64,000 nt of DNA from contig CAZIYJ010000003.1 of the NCBI GenBank assembly GCA_964543475.1, forward strand, positions 62,001 to 126,000, in the 5' to 3' direction. Positions 33,035 to 41,552 of this stretch are shown here, one piece after another. The translations under genes and the position numbers were made by a program. Under the pieces are notes generated by a model. The model was not told the DNA's origin, ran no database searches, and worked only from the letters and a program-made list of their open reading frames with translations. Every line of letters starts with the position of its first letter. Position 1 is the first letter of the stretch. The DNA comes from JAYSYM01 sp964543475 (GTDB lineage Bacteria > Bdellovibrionota > Bdellovibrionia > Bdellovibrionales > JAMPXM01).

Positions 33035-34393
33035 ATGCGCAGCATTTTTTGGTTTCGCCGCGACTTGCGACTTCATGATAACACCGGACTTTACCATGCA
33101 CTTAGTGGTGATCATCCTGTTGTCCCAATATTCATCTTCGATACAGATATTCTTGAACACCTAGAGGATCGCGACGATGCGCGAGTGACTTTTATTCACG
33201 ATCGGCTGCAGAAGCTCTCTGGCGAGCTCGAAAAAATGGGATCAGCGCTGAAAGTTTATGTTGGAAAACCTGCGAAGGTTTTCGAGGAAATTTTTAGCTC
33301 AGCGGAAGCTCAAGACGGTTTAGGAAAAATTGAAACCGTTTACACAAATCACGACTACGAGCCAAGTGCGATTTCGAGAGACTTACAGGTGCAGCGCCTA
33401 TGCATGAAAAATGGTGTGCGTTTTGAAAGCTTCAAAGACCAGGTAATTTTCGAGAAGCTTGAAGTTTGTAAATCTGATGGCAAACCGTACACGGTCTACA
33501 CTCCCTACAAAAACAAATGGAAAGAAGTTTTCGCTGAGCGAAAGAGAGCTAAAAAATTGAGCCTTTTTCCTTCAGAAAAATTAACTTCGAACTTTGTTAA
33601 ATCATCTTCGAAAGGTTTAGGCGGCGCTAAAGGCAAATTGCCTACGCTAAAACAAATAGGGTTTGTGCGATCATCGATTGAGGTGCCTGATCCTGACTTT
33701 TCAGCTTCGCTTTTGAAGAATTACGATAAAACTCGAAACACTCCTGGAATTCGCGGAACAAGTCGCGTGAGCGTTCATTTACGTTTCGGAACAGTCAGCG
33801 TGCGAGAGTGTGTGGCGCTTGCGCTTAAGCACAACGACACTTGGCTGAACGAGCTGATCTGGCGAGAATTTTTCATGCAGATTCTTTTTAATTTTCCTGG
33901 TGTTGTTGAGAGCCCTGCTAAAGAAAAGTACGCGAGCATTAAATGGAAGAATAATAAAAAAGATTTTGCTCGCTGGTGTGAAGGTAAAACGGGCTTTGCA
34001 CTAGTTGATGCTGGAATGCGCGAGTTAAATGCGACAGGTTTTATGCATAATCGCGTGCGAATGATTGTCGGAAGTTTTTTAGTAAAGAATCTTTTGATTG
34101 ATTATCGCTGGGGCGAAGCTTATCTCGCTCGTAAATTACTCGATTTTGATTTGTCTGCGAACAACGGTAACTGGCAGTGGGTTGCCGGCACTGGTTGCGA
34201 TGCGGCTCCTTATTTCAGAGTGTTTAATCCAGATACTCAGCTCGAAAAATTTGATCCTGACTTGGTTTATGTTCGTCAGTGGATTCCCGAATATGGCACT
34301 GACGATTATCCATCACCTATGGTCGATCTTGCCGCGACTCGCATTGCTGCGATCGCAGCCTATGCCGAAGCAGTAAAAGCCTCCGACGATTAA
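33035..34393 (+). CDS. phrB: Deoxyribodipyrimidine photolyase
   Basis: Photolyase repairs UV cyclobutane dimers using light, FAD and an antenna cofactor. I start at ATG 33035 (MRSIFWFRRDLRLHDN), giving 452 residues. It has the antenna domain opening IFWFRRDLRLHDNTGLYHAL, and FAD-domain motifs GTSRVSVHLRFGTVS, LNELIWREFFMQI, FALVDAGMRELNATGFMHNR and the ending NNGNWQWVAGTGCDAAPYFR, giving the WQWVAGTG signature of class I CPD photolyases. It is divergent from the DNA repair operon by a few tens of bases, so joint control is likely. Its stop overlaps the convergent oxygenase stop. Confidence 0.95.
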   Translation: MRSIFWFRRDLRLHDNTGLYHALSGDHPVVPIFIFDTDILEHLEDRDDARVTFIHDRLQKLSGELEKMGSALKVYVGKPAKVFEEIFSSAEAQDGLGKIETVYTNHDYEPSAISRDLQVQRLCMKNGVRFESFKDQVIFEKLEVCKSDGKPYTVYTPYKNKWKEVFAERKRAKKLSLFPSEKLTSNFVKSSSKGLGGAKGKLPTLKQIGFVRSSIEVPDPDFSASLLKNYDKTRNTPGIRGTSRVSVHLRFGTVSVRECVALALKHNDTWLNELIWREFFMQILFNFPGVVESPAKEKYASIKWKNNKKDFARWCEGKTGFALVDAGMRELNATGFMHNRVRMIVGSFLVKNLLIDYRWGEAYLARKLLDFDLSANNGNWQWVAGTGCDAAPYFRVFNPDTQLEKFDPDLVYVRQWIPEYGTDDYPSPMVDLAATRIAAIAAYAEAVKASDD

Positions 34394-35010
34394 ATCCACT
34401 CGTAGTTAAACGAAATACTTACGCGGTCCTGTTTGGAAGAGTTCGCCGGAACTTCGTGGCGAAGCCAGCTCTCGAATAGAATTACGTCGCCAGCACGAGG
34501 AGCAAGGCTGACGTGGCGTTGGTTGTCAGTGCGAGAATTTTCTTCGCGAGGAGGAGAGGCCATGAATTTTGACATTCGTGGATCTTCGAGTTTCAGAGCG
34601 CTTGTTCCTTTTGGAATTGAAACATAATACGTGCCGCTGATGACTGAGAGCGGGTGCAAGTGGAGTGAGTGATTCACGCGAGCAGGCATGATGTTGATCC
34701 AGCAAGTGCTCATCGCTAATTTTCCACCACCTAAATCCATCTGCAAATTTTTTGCATATGAACGAACATGCTTGTCGAGCTTTGAGCGAAGTTCTGCAAA
34801 CGTTGGTGAGGTGTCGAACAAGTTGTTCATTGATGCGTAAGAAGTGTATCCGCCTACGTAGTGTGAAGAGGACCATTTTTGGCCTTCTTCATCGATGTCG
34901 CGATAGATGTAGCATTCGCGAAGCAATTCTTTATTTAGCTTTGATGAGCCAGCGCTAGGTGCAATTGGATTTTGATAAACAACAGTTGGGAACAGATTTT
35001 TAAAAGCCAT
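34390..35010 (-). CDS. Putative 2-oxoglutarate/Fe(II) oxygenase (TIGR02466 family)
   Basis: The 206-residue protein starts MAFKNLFPTVVYQNPI, as TIGR02466 proteins do. It has SLHLHPLSVISGTYYVSIP, giving the first metal His pair region, then GDVILFESWLRHEVPANSS and RVSISFNY, with the second metal His and the oxoglutarate Arg. This is the double-stranded beta helix of the 2OG dioxygenase superfamily. The substrate is unknown. It is convergent with photolyase (4-nt overlap) and upstream of it on the same strand lies a GbsR-type regulator. Confidence 0.85.
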   Translation of the reverse strand: MAFKNLFPTVVYQNPIAPSAGSSKLNKELLRECYIYRDIDEEGQKWSSSHYVGGYTSYASMNNLFDTSPTFAELRSKLDKHVRSYAKNLQMDLGGGKLAMSTCWINIMPARVNHSLHLHPLSVISGTYYVSIPKGTSALKLEDPRMSKFMASPPREENSRTDNQRHVSLAPRAGDVILFESWLRHEVPANSSKQDRVSISFNYEWI

Positions 35011-35048
35011 AGTAGGCGCAAACTAGCGCCTACTCTTGATTTTGACAA

Positions 35049-35693
35049 CTAAGACTTCTGAAGGAGCGGGCGGCCGATCAATTGAATCTCACCTTCGGCT
35101 CGCGCAGAGCTAATCTCGCGCTCAGGAGTCGAGCTAGAAACTCCTGCAGAAGAAGAATTCGACTGACAGAGAATTTGATCGACAGCGAAGGCATCCTTGA
35201 ACTCAGAAAAATTTACGTTCCGAAGTGCGATGAGACCTTCGAGAGCAGAAGATGCGTCACCGACCAGGGTTTTAAGTTTCTCTAAGCGATCAGGTGAAAT
35301 GTCGTTTGCGATCTTTGTTTCAAGTGGAACGCGCTCGAGTGCCTCTTGTGCTCCTTGAATGCGGCCGAGGAGTCGCTTCTCGCGACCACGCAAGACATTC
35401 AGAATTACTTGCAGAACGTCGTGGTTAACCGAATAAAGATTTGTTCCCCGATCGCTCTTTCCAGCTTCCGTGATCACTTCATATTCGAGAAGTTCACGAA
35501 CCGAAATGCTCACTAAGGCTTTCGAAATTTTCATCTGGCGGACTAAGTCAGCCGAATCGAGAGGTTTATCTGAAAGGAAAAGCTGAGTCCAAATGCGTCC
35601 GTGAACGCGCTTAAAGCCCCAGTAATGGATAAATTCGCCGATTTGTTCTGAAAGCTCCTGAAGTTCTGGAAGTTGTGTGCTTGAATTTGCCAT
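35049..35693 (-). CDS. GbsR/MarR-type winged-helix regulator with acidic tail
   Basis: The 214-residue protein opens LSEQIGEFIHYWGFKRVHGR and IWTQLFLSDKPLDSADLVRQ, then the winged helix MKISKALVSISVRELLEYEV. Its first 150 residues parallel the regulator at 26811-27341; beyond them it has an extra Ser/Glu-rich tail (SSSTPEREISSARAEGEI). It likely binds the three inverted repeats in the divergent region upstream (35715-35812) and autoregulates. Ligand unknown. Confidence 0.85.
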   Translation of the reverse strand: MANSSTQLPELQELSEQIGEFIHYWGFKRVHGRIWTQLFLSDKPLDSADLVRQMKISKALVSISVRELLEYEVITEAGKSDRGTNLYSVNHDVLQVILNVLRGREKRLLGRIQGAQEALERVPLETKIANDISPDRLEKLKTLVGDASSALEGLIALRNVNFSEFKDAFAVDQILCQSNSSSAGVSSSTPEREISSARAEGEIQLIGRPLLQKS

Positions 35694-35714
35694 GTAACTA
35701 CCTGCTTTCTTGTG

Positions 35715-35812
35715 TAGTTCATCACATAATGAACTATCAAAGACTTATGAAAAGTAAGTCTTTTCAATAGTATAATTACATAAAACCAGCTATTGTTCAA
35801 GCTGCTTTGAAC
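35715..35812. promoter_or_regulatory. Three inverted repeats between divergent genes
   Basis: TAGTTCAT/ATGAACTA with 6-nt spacer (35715-35736), GACTTA/TAAGTC with 7-nt spacer (35742-35760), and GTTCAA/TTGAAC with 6-nt spacer (35795-35812). The first and third share the GTTCA half-site, suggesting one protein binds both. Probable operator of the GbsR-type regulator and the TIGR01777 gene. Confidence 0.5.
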
Positions 35813-35877
35813 TATAAAATGTAAGTCAATGAAACTCCAAAGCTTTTTCGCTTTGGTGGGGTGTGGTAGGAGTACAT

Positions 35878-37248
35878 ATGAACATTCTATTAAGTGGCGC
35901 AACAGGTTTAATCGGCCAAGCTGTCGGGCAAGAGTTGGTGAGACGAGGCCATTCAGTTATTGCGCTGTCTCGAAGTGTAGCGAAGGCAAAAGAGACGCTT
36001 ACTTTTCCGTGTGAAATTCGTGAGTGGAAAAATTACGACGTAGCACCACAGTTAGAACCCAACGACAAAGTAGATGTGGTCATTCACTTATCTGGTGAGT
36101 CGGTCGCCGAGAAACGATGGTCGACAGAGCAAAAAGAAAAAATTCGAAATTCTCGATTGATCGGAACACGAAATTTGATTCGAGCACTTGAATCGCGTAG
36201 CGAGAAACTAAAAGCATGGGTGCAAGGTTCAGCGATTGGTTTGTATGGAGATACGAGCGACCAAGTTGTCGGTGAAGATCAAGCGCCCGGCTCAGACTTT
36301 TTGGCTAAAGTTGTAAAAGATTGGGAAGCAGAAGCTGATTCGTATGCTCAGAAGGCAAAGCATCGGATTGTTAAAATTCGAACGGGAATTGTTTTGGCTT
36401 CGAATGGTGGTGCGCTAACAAAGCTGTTTGATGTTTTTCATCGAGGAGTTGGCGGTCGGTTAGGCGATGGACAGCAGTACATGAGCTGGATTCACCTAAA
36501 TGATATTGTAAATTTATTCGTCTTTGCTGCAGAGAATGCTCAAGTGAGTGGTGCCGTGAACGGAACTGCGCCGGAGCCAGTCACCAACAAAGAACTTACA
36601 TCAAAATTGGCTTCTGCTCTCGGAAGATTTGAATTCTTGCCGGTTCCTAAGATCGCATTGAAATTAGCGATGGGAGAGATGTCTGAAGTACTTCTAGCTT
36701 CAACAAGAGCGAAATCGCGTGCACAAGAGTTAGGTTTCAATTTTCAGTTCGAAAAACTTGAAGATGCAATCGCTGACTTATGTCGTGGTATGGATGACGG
36801 CAGTCGAGTTATTGAATCTGAACAGTTCGTTGATGAATCGTTAGAGAAAGTTTTTGAGTTTTTCTCGAGCGCAAACAATCTCGAAGCACTAACTCCGCCA
36901 TTTTTGAATTTTAAAGTTTTAGAATCGAGCACGAAAGATATCGGTCAGGGGACATTGATCGATTATCAATTGTCACTCCATGGGATTCCGTTGAAATGGA
37001 AAACTCTGATTGATCAGTGGGATCCTCCTCATAAATTTGTTGATACGCAGCTTCGTGGGCCTTACACAAAATGGCATCACACGCATACATTTGAGAAACT
37101 AGGTAAGGGTACTTTGCTTAAAGACCGAGTTGAATTTAAGGTGCCCCTTGGTTTGGCTGGTGACTTAACAACAAGTTGGAAAGTCGTCGGCGATGTGAAT
37201 ACAATCTTTGCGTATCGCCACAAAAAGATTTTGGAGCTATTCAATTGA
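35878..37248 (+). CDS. TIGR01777 epimerase fused to a SRPBCC domain
   Basis: ATG 35878 follows an AGGAG site, giving 456 residues. The N-terminal 300 residues form a short-chain dehydrogenase-like NAD(P)-binding fold (NILLSGATGLIGQAVGQEL, VVIHLSGESVAEKRWS, GSAIGLYGDTSDQVVGED), matching TIGR01777 'NAD-dependent epimerase'. The C-terminal 150 residues (EQFVDESLEKVFEFFSSANN, ALTPPFLNF, LIDYQLSLHGIPLKWKTLID, FVDTQLRGPYTKWHHTHTFE) are a SRPBCC lipid-binding-like fold. Such fusions are known. The biochemical role is unresolved. The next gene, cinA, starts within its stop codon. Confidence 0.9.
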   Translation: MNILLSGATGLIGQAVGQELVRRGHSVIALSRSVAKAKETLTFPCEIREWKNYDVAPQLEPNDKVDVVIHLSGESVAEKRWSTEQKEKIRNSRLIGTRNLIRALESRSEKLKAWVQGSAIGLYGDTSDQVVGEDQAPGSDFLAKVVKDWEAEADSYAQKAKHRIVKIRTGIVLASNGGALTKLFDVFHRGVGGRLGDGQQYMSWIHLNDIVNLFVFAAENAQVSGAVNGTAPEPVTNKELTSKLASALGRFEFLPVPKIALKLAMGEMSEVLLASTRAKSRAQELGFNFQFEKLEDAIADLCRGMDDGSRVIESEQFVDESLEKVFEFFSSANNLEALTPPFLNFKVLESSTKDIGQGTLIDYQLSLHGIPLKWKTLIDQWDPPHKFVDTQLRGPYTKWHHTHTFEKLGKGTLLKDRVEFKVPLGLAGDLTTSWKVVGDVNTIFAYRHKKILELFN

Positions 37249-38387
37249 GTTTAAGAGTTTCAACACTCGCAGTAGGTACTGAAGTCACCGATGGGCAAAT
37301 TGTCGATCGTAACTCGGCAATGCTTTCGCAATTGTCTGTTGATCTAGGGTTTTCAGTAGTTGAGCATCGGGCGGTACCAGATGATCGCGCGATGATCACG
37401 CTTGCGCTTAAAGAACTTGGTGCGAAATCTGATATTTTATTTGTGACTGGTGGCCTAGGGCCAACGAGTGATGATTTCACTCGAGAACTCATTGCCGAGT
37501 TCATCGGTTCGACTCTCGAGTTTCGAGAAGAGTCTTGGCAGCACGTATTAGATACTCTTGCCTCTCGTGGTGTCGCTGCTCGCGACGCTCAGAAACAACA
37601 GTGTTATTTTCCTCCGCAAGCCATTGTTTACAAAAATCCGGCTGGCACAGCTAATGCGTTTGGTGTGGTGAAGGGTAAGTTAAAAGTTTTTGCGCTGCCG
37701 GGTCCACCGATTGAAATTATGGCAGTGTGGAATAGTTCTTTAAAATCAGAGCTAGAGAATTTAGTTCCGGAGAACGAACGCGAAGCTTTAAATATTTGGC
37801 GCTGCTTAGGCAAAGGTGAATCAGACATTGCGGAGCTCGCAGAGCCAATCGTAAAAGCTGCGGGCTTGCGAGTAGGGTACCGAGCCCATGCTCCCTATGT
37901 TGAAGTCAAAGTCTGGAGTAGTGCTACTGATTCAGCTGAAACAATAAAAGATACTTTTAAGAAATTAGATTCAGTTCTCGGGCCGTATATCGTGAATCGA
38001 AATAAAGAAGATCTTGCGCGCGATTTTCTTTCGGCTGCTGTCAGCGCAAGTTTCAAAGACTTAAGAGTCTCAGATTTTGCAACAGCGGGGCTTCTTTCGG
38101 AGCGACTCTTCACGTTTGTTCGTGAGGGGAAAATTCCGCTCGAGCTCACGGTTGAAACATCTTCTAAGTCATCGTCGATGGCTTTATCAGAAGGCTTGCA
38201 GTTGATCGTAGATGCGAATTTAGCCGAGCAAAAGTGGATAGTGACACTTAAGAGCAAGTCTATGCAGCTAGTCCATAGTGATGTGCGACCGATCTATAAC
38301 CATAAAGTAGAATCAGAGCGTGGCCGCAAGTACATTTGCGAGAAAGCCTTACAGATTGCTCTCACGGCACTTGCTAAAAAGGTTTAA
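37245..38387 (+). CDS. cinA: CinA-like protein with degenerate C-terminal domain
   Basis: TTG 37245 overlaps the upstream stop (TTGA), with GGAG 8 nt before. The 380-residue protein has a complete MoCF/COG1058 domain: GTEVTDGQIVDRNSAMLSQL, LFVTGGLGPTSDDFTRE, LPGPPIEI. CinA normally ends with a nicotinamide mononucleotide deamidase domain bearing AESCTGG. Here the corresponding region reads DLRVSDFATAGLLSERLFTF, so the deamidase motif is missing. Family members recycle pyridine nucleotides (ADP-ribose pyrophosphatase in the first domain). Only that half is likely active, which is inference. Confidence 0.85.
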   Translation: MSLRVSTLAVGTEVTDGQIVDRNSAMLSQLSVDLGFSVVEHRAVPDDRAMITLALKELGAKSDILFVTGGLGPTSDDFTRELIAEFIGSTLEFREESWQHVLDTLASRGVAARDAQKQQCYFPPQAIVYKNPAGTANAFGVVKGKLKVFALPGPPIEIMAVWNSSLKSELENLVPENEREALNIWRCLGKGESDIAELAEPIVKAAGLRVGYRAHAPYVEVKVWSSATDSAETIKDTFKKLDSVLGPYIVNRNKEDLARDFLSAAVSASFKDLRVSDFATAGLLSERLFTFVREGKIPLELTVETSSKSSSMALSEGLQLIVDANLAEQKWIVTLKSKSMQLVHSDVRPIYNHKVESERGRKYICEKALQIALTALAKKV

Positions 38388-38408
38388 AACAGACATAAGT
38401 TTTAGCCA

Positions 38409-39122
38409 ATGGCCCAAGGTTACTTTCCTCATCCAACTCAATTTAAAATCGGTGCTAAAGAGCTCAGCGCTCAGCAGGTGATCGATGTGCTCAGCGAGTT
38501 TCTGACTCCGGAGCGCCAGGCTCGAGTTGCAAAAGTCGTTGAAGAAAGAACTTATGCTGTTGTTCCTGTACTCGAAGATATCTACGACCGCGGAAATACG
38601 AGTGCGGTTTTAAGAAGTGCTGAGGCGATGGGCTTTCAAGCAGCGCACATCATTGAACTTGGCGAAAAGTTTAAGTCATCAAACCGAGTAACGTCAGGTG
38701 CAGATAAATGGCTTGATGTTGTGAAGTGGAAGTCGACCAAAGAATGCGTGATGCATTTAAAATCTAAAGGTTACCGCGTTCTTGCAACTCACCTTGATGC
38801 GAAGGCAAAGCCGATTGAGCAAATTGATTTTTCAACTCCGGTTGCGTGGGTTCTCGGAAATGAAAAAGAAGGTATCTCTAAAGAGATGCAAGAGCTTGCT
38901 GATGAGACGGTGATCATTCCAATGAATGGATTTGTTCAGAGTTTTAATATCTCTGTGGCGGGCGCCATCAGTTTTTATCACATTCACCGAGAGCGTATTC
39001 GCTTGTTCGGAAAAAACGGCGACCTCACTGATGAGCAAAAATTAATTCTTAAAGCGCAGTTTTATCTGCGTACTCCCGACAATCCTGAACAATTAATCGA
39101 AAAATATTTGAGCAAAGTTTAA
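38409..39122 (+). CDS. trmH: SpoU-class tRNA/rRNA 2'-O-methyltransferase, TrmH-like
   Basis: TrmH methylates the 2'-O of guanosine 18 in tRNA. The 237-residue knotted methyltransferase has motif 1 RGNTSAVLRSAEAMGFQ, motif 2 VAWVLGNEKEGIS and motif 3 IIPMNGFVQSFNISVAGAI, the SPOUT signature. The N-terminal EFLTPERQARVAKVVEERT is TrmH-like. Asn/Arg at the catalytic N-T-S and the C-terminal helix match. It follows cinA by 21 nt and converges on a lipoprotein gene with a 4-nt overlap. A related rRNA enzyme cannot be excluded. Confidence 0.9.
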   Translation: MAQGYFPHPTQFKIGAKELSAQQVIDVLSEFLTPERQARVAKVVEERTYAVVPVLEDIYDRGNTSAVLRSAEAMGFQAAHIIELGEKFKSSNRVTSGADKWLDVVKWKSTKECVMHLKSKGYRVLATHLDAKAKPIEQIDFSTPVAWVLGNEKEGISKEMQELADETVIIPMNGFVQSFNISVAGAISFYHIHRERIRLFGKNGDLTDEQKLILKAQFYLRTPDNPEQLIEKYLSKV

Positions 39123-39514
39123 AGGCTGCGGCGATTCTTTATCGTTTGTTCTTCTTGCCGTAGAACACGCTGTCCTTGTTCGTAGCCCGGCATAAAGCGT
39201 TTCTCGAGATGGTCAGGGCAAACTGCCATATATTGCGTACCCGCACGACCGATTTCAAAACCAGATTGATTTGTGCAGAAGTCGACCAAGCCAGCGTTTC
39301 GGCCGTTGACGTAGAGCTCTGAATTTGGCTTTTCGCCAAATTTGCACTCTTCAAAGTGTTCAGCGAGTGTGTTGGCGGTCTTGCCGAGTGCACCGTCTCG
39401 ACGGCCAATTTCAAACCAATCTAGTCCCTGACAGGGAGTCGCAGTGATCAGTCGGGTCGAAGCGCAACCGCTGGTCAAAGTAAGAGCGATAAGTAGAACG
39501 ATTTTAAGCATCAT
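39119..39514 (-). CDS. DUF2799 lipoprotein
   Basis: The 131-residue protein has a lipobox signal (TLTSGC, Cys18) and the DUF2799 features: a GLDWFEIGRRDGALG repeat and a second copy-like SGFEIGRAGTQYMAVCP, where a D-G-x-x-G pattern recurs. DUF2799 is found in many Gram-negative outer-membrane lipoproteins of unknown role. Its last codon region overlaps the trmH stop. No neighbour hints at function. Confidence 0.8.
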   Translation of the reverse strand: MMLKIVLLIALTLTSGCASTRLITATPCQGLDWFEIGRRDGALGKTANTLAEHFEECKFGEKPNSELYVNGRNAGLVDFCTNQSGFEIGRAGTQYMAVCPDHLEKRFMPGYEQGQRVLRQEEQTIKNRRSL

Positions 39515-39601
39515 TTATGGACTCGATCTAGCTGGAAACCACGAGCCCGGGCAAGTTAAAACTTGCGTCCGCCAGGCAAGTCGGGCAATTTCAAATAGCC
39601 A

Positions 39602-40600
39602 ATGAAAATCGCACTTTTACACGATTCTGTCTTACCTCCAAAAACTTACGGCGGCATCGAACGTATCGTGATGGCGCTTGCGCAAGAATATACGCGTCTC
39701 GGGCACCAAGTTGTGGTTGCTTCGCGAGCAGGTAGCGACATCAAAGATTATGAATTTGTTGAGCTACCGAGTGACTATCTTGAACGAGATGCAAGGTCGT
39801 GGCTTCCGAGCGACGTGGACTTTCTTCACAGTCACCAACGGACAGGCGTAAAGCCATCTCTCCCGTTCGTAGTAACGATTCACGGAAACGGGAGTCGCGA
39901 TGAAAAGTATTTTCGAAATACGAACTTCTTAAGCGAGAGTCACTGCCGCAATCATAATGGCAAATATTTCGTCTATAACGGTGTTGATCCGACTCGCTAC
40001 AAGTACACTGAAGAGAAGCAAGGCTACTATGTCTTTTTAGCTCGTACGACTTGGCGAGTGAAGAATGTGAAGACTGCAATTACTTGGGCAAATGATTTGG
40101 GAGTCAGGCTTGAGATCATGGGTGGCAGCGGAGTTTCGCGCGGTAACATTCACTATAACGGCTTGATCGATGAAGCTCAAAAAGTTGAGTTACTCAGAAA
40201 CGCTCGAGCGCTGATTTACCCAACAAACTGGGATGAGCCTTGTGCAGCTGCACCTCTTGAAGCATTAGCGTGCGGCACTCCGGTGATTACTTCTGCTAAT
40301 GGCTGTATGCCAGAGCTAGTTCGAGAAGGCACAGGAGTTGTTTGTCACAACTACTGGGATCTTTTAGAAGCGCATGAAAAACTTAATTTTATTTCTCCAA
40401 AAAAATGTCGCGATTCGATCGAAGAATATTTTTCGTTAAAGAGAATGGCTGCGGACTATCTAAAGTTAATCGAAAAAATTCTTCAAGTTGGCGAACTTGA
40501 TCACGAGCCTCGATATAGTTTCGATAAGAAATCGGTAGAGCTTTTGTATAAGCCGACTTTAATGAATCGTCTTAGCGTCGCCGTACGAGGAAAGGTTTAA
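39602..40600 (+). CDS. Glycosyltransferase family 4 protein
   Basis: The 332-residue protein starts KIALLHDSVLPPKTYGGIER, a typical GT4 N-lobe with glycine loop. The C-lobe holds GYYVFLARTTWRVKNVKTAI and the donor motif EPCAAAPLEALACGTPVITS (ExxG-type, with Glu and nucleotide-sugar binding), followed by NGCMPELVREGTG. It probably transfers a sugar from a nucleotide donor to a surface polysaccharide or LPS acceptor. It heads a five-gene cluster with an epimerase, hddC, hddA and gmhA, ending 1 nt before the epimerase start. Confidence 0.88.
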   Translation: MKIALLHDSVLPPKTYGGIERIVMALAQEYTRLGHQVVVASRAGSDIKDYEFVELPSDYLERDARSWLPSDVDFLHSHQRTGVKPSLPFVVTIHGNGSRDEKYFRNTNFLSESHCRNHNGKYFVYNGVDPTRYKYTEEKQGYYVFLARTTWRVKNVKTAITWANDLGVRLEIMGGSGVSRGNIHYNGLIDEAQKVELLRNARALIYPTNWDEPCAAAPLEALACGTPVITSANGCMPELVREGTGVVCHNYWDLLEAHEKLNFISPKKCRDSIEEYFSLKRMAADYLKLIEKILQVGELDHEPRYSFDKKSVELLYKPTLMNRLSVAVRGKV

Positions 40601-40601
40601 C

Positions 40602-41552
40602 ATGAAAGTCTTCGTCACAGGTGGAGCAGGATTTATCGGCAGCCATCTTTGCAAGCTCTTGCTTGATCGCGGTGACAGTGTCACGGCTTACGACAACTTA
40701 CTCTTAGGAAAAAAAGAATTATTAGCGCCGTGTTTTCCAAATCCGAAATTTAAGTTCGTTGAAGCTGATCTTTTGGATATGGCGACGCTTGAAAAAGAGA
40801 TGCGTGGCCATGATTTAGTCTTTCACTTGGCTGCTAACTCAGATATTTCGCGTGGCGCAGAAGTCACAGACATCGACTTTAACAACGGGACTATTGCAAC
40901 TTACAACACTCTTGAAGTGATGAGACGTCTCGGAATTAAAGAGATGATCTTTTCGTCTACGTCGGCGATTTACGGAGAAGCTTCGGTTAAGCCAACCCCA
41001 GAGAACTACGGGCCACTTTTTCCAATTTCTTATTACGGCGCTAGTAAACTTGCTTGCGAAGCCTTGTGTACGGCGTTTGCCCACAACTGCGGAATGAAGA
41101 TCTGGGCTTACCGTTTTGCAAACATTGTTGGATCTCAGTCAACTCACGGTGTGATCGTTGATTTCTTAAAGCGTTTAAGAAAAAATCCTGCGCAGCTCGA
41201 GGTTTTGGGTAACGGAACGCAAAGAAAGTCTTATTTGCATGTTGAAGAGTGCATTGCAGGAATGCTTTTCGGTTACGAAAATTCGAAAAAAGAATTTCAG
41301 CTTTATAACTTAGCTAGCGAAGGTGTTACCGAAGTTCGCTTTATCGCTGAAGAAGTTTGTCGACAGTTCGGCGAGAAGACTGGCCCAGGAAAAGGCCAGC
41401 TGCCTTCGATTAAGTTCGGAGAAGGCGATCGAGGCTGGGTGGGCGATGTGCCTTACACTTTCCTTGATGGCTCAGCTTTGTCCAAACTCGGCTGGAAACC
41501 TAAACTCGATAGCAATGCGGCAGTTCGCAAAGCAATAAGTGAGCTAGTATGA
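40602..41552 (+). CDS. NAD-dependent sugar-nucleotide epimerase/dehydratase
   Basis: The 316-residue extended short-chain dehydrogenase has the Rossmann motif VTGGAGFIGSHLCKLLLDRG, HLAANSDIS, and the catalytic STSAIYGE with SYYGASKLACEAL (Ser, Tyr and Lys). It resembles GalE or heptose-modifying epimerases; its position between a glycosyltransferase and hddC suggests an NDP-sugar modification in the same pathway, possibly on GDP-heptose. The stop is 4 nt inside the next gene. The exact product is not determinable by motif. Confidence 0.9.
   Translation: MKVFVTGGAGFIGSHLCKLLLDRGDSVTAYDNLLLGKKELLAPCFPNPKFKFVEADLLDMATLEKEMRGHDLVFHLAANSDISRGAEVTDIDFNNGTIATYNTLEVMRRLGIKEMIFSSTSAIYGEASVKPTPENYGPLFPISYYGASKLACEALCTAFAHNCGMKIWAYRFANIVGSQSTHGVIVDFLKRLRKNPAQLEVLGNGTQRKSYLHVEECIAGMLFGYENSKKEFQLYNLASEGVTEVRFIAEEVCRQFGEKTGPGKGQLPSIKFGEGDRGWVGDVPYTFLDGSALSKLGWKPKLDSNAAVRKAISELV

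Noticed and set aside
35543..35902. 119-codon minus-strand frame over the divergent promoter
   Set aside because: It overlaps both a real regulator gene in another frame and the inverted repeats; no start signal.
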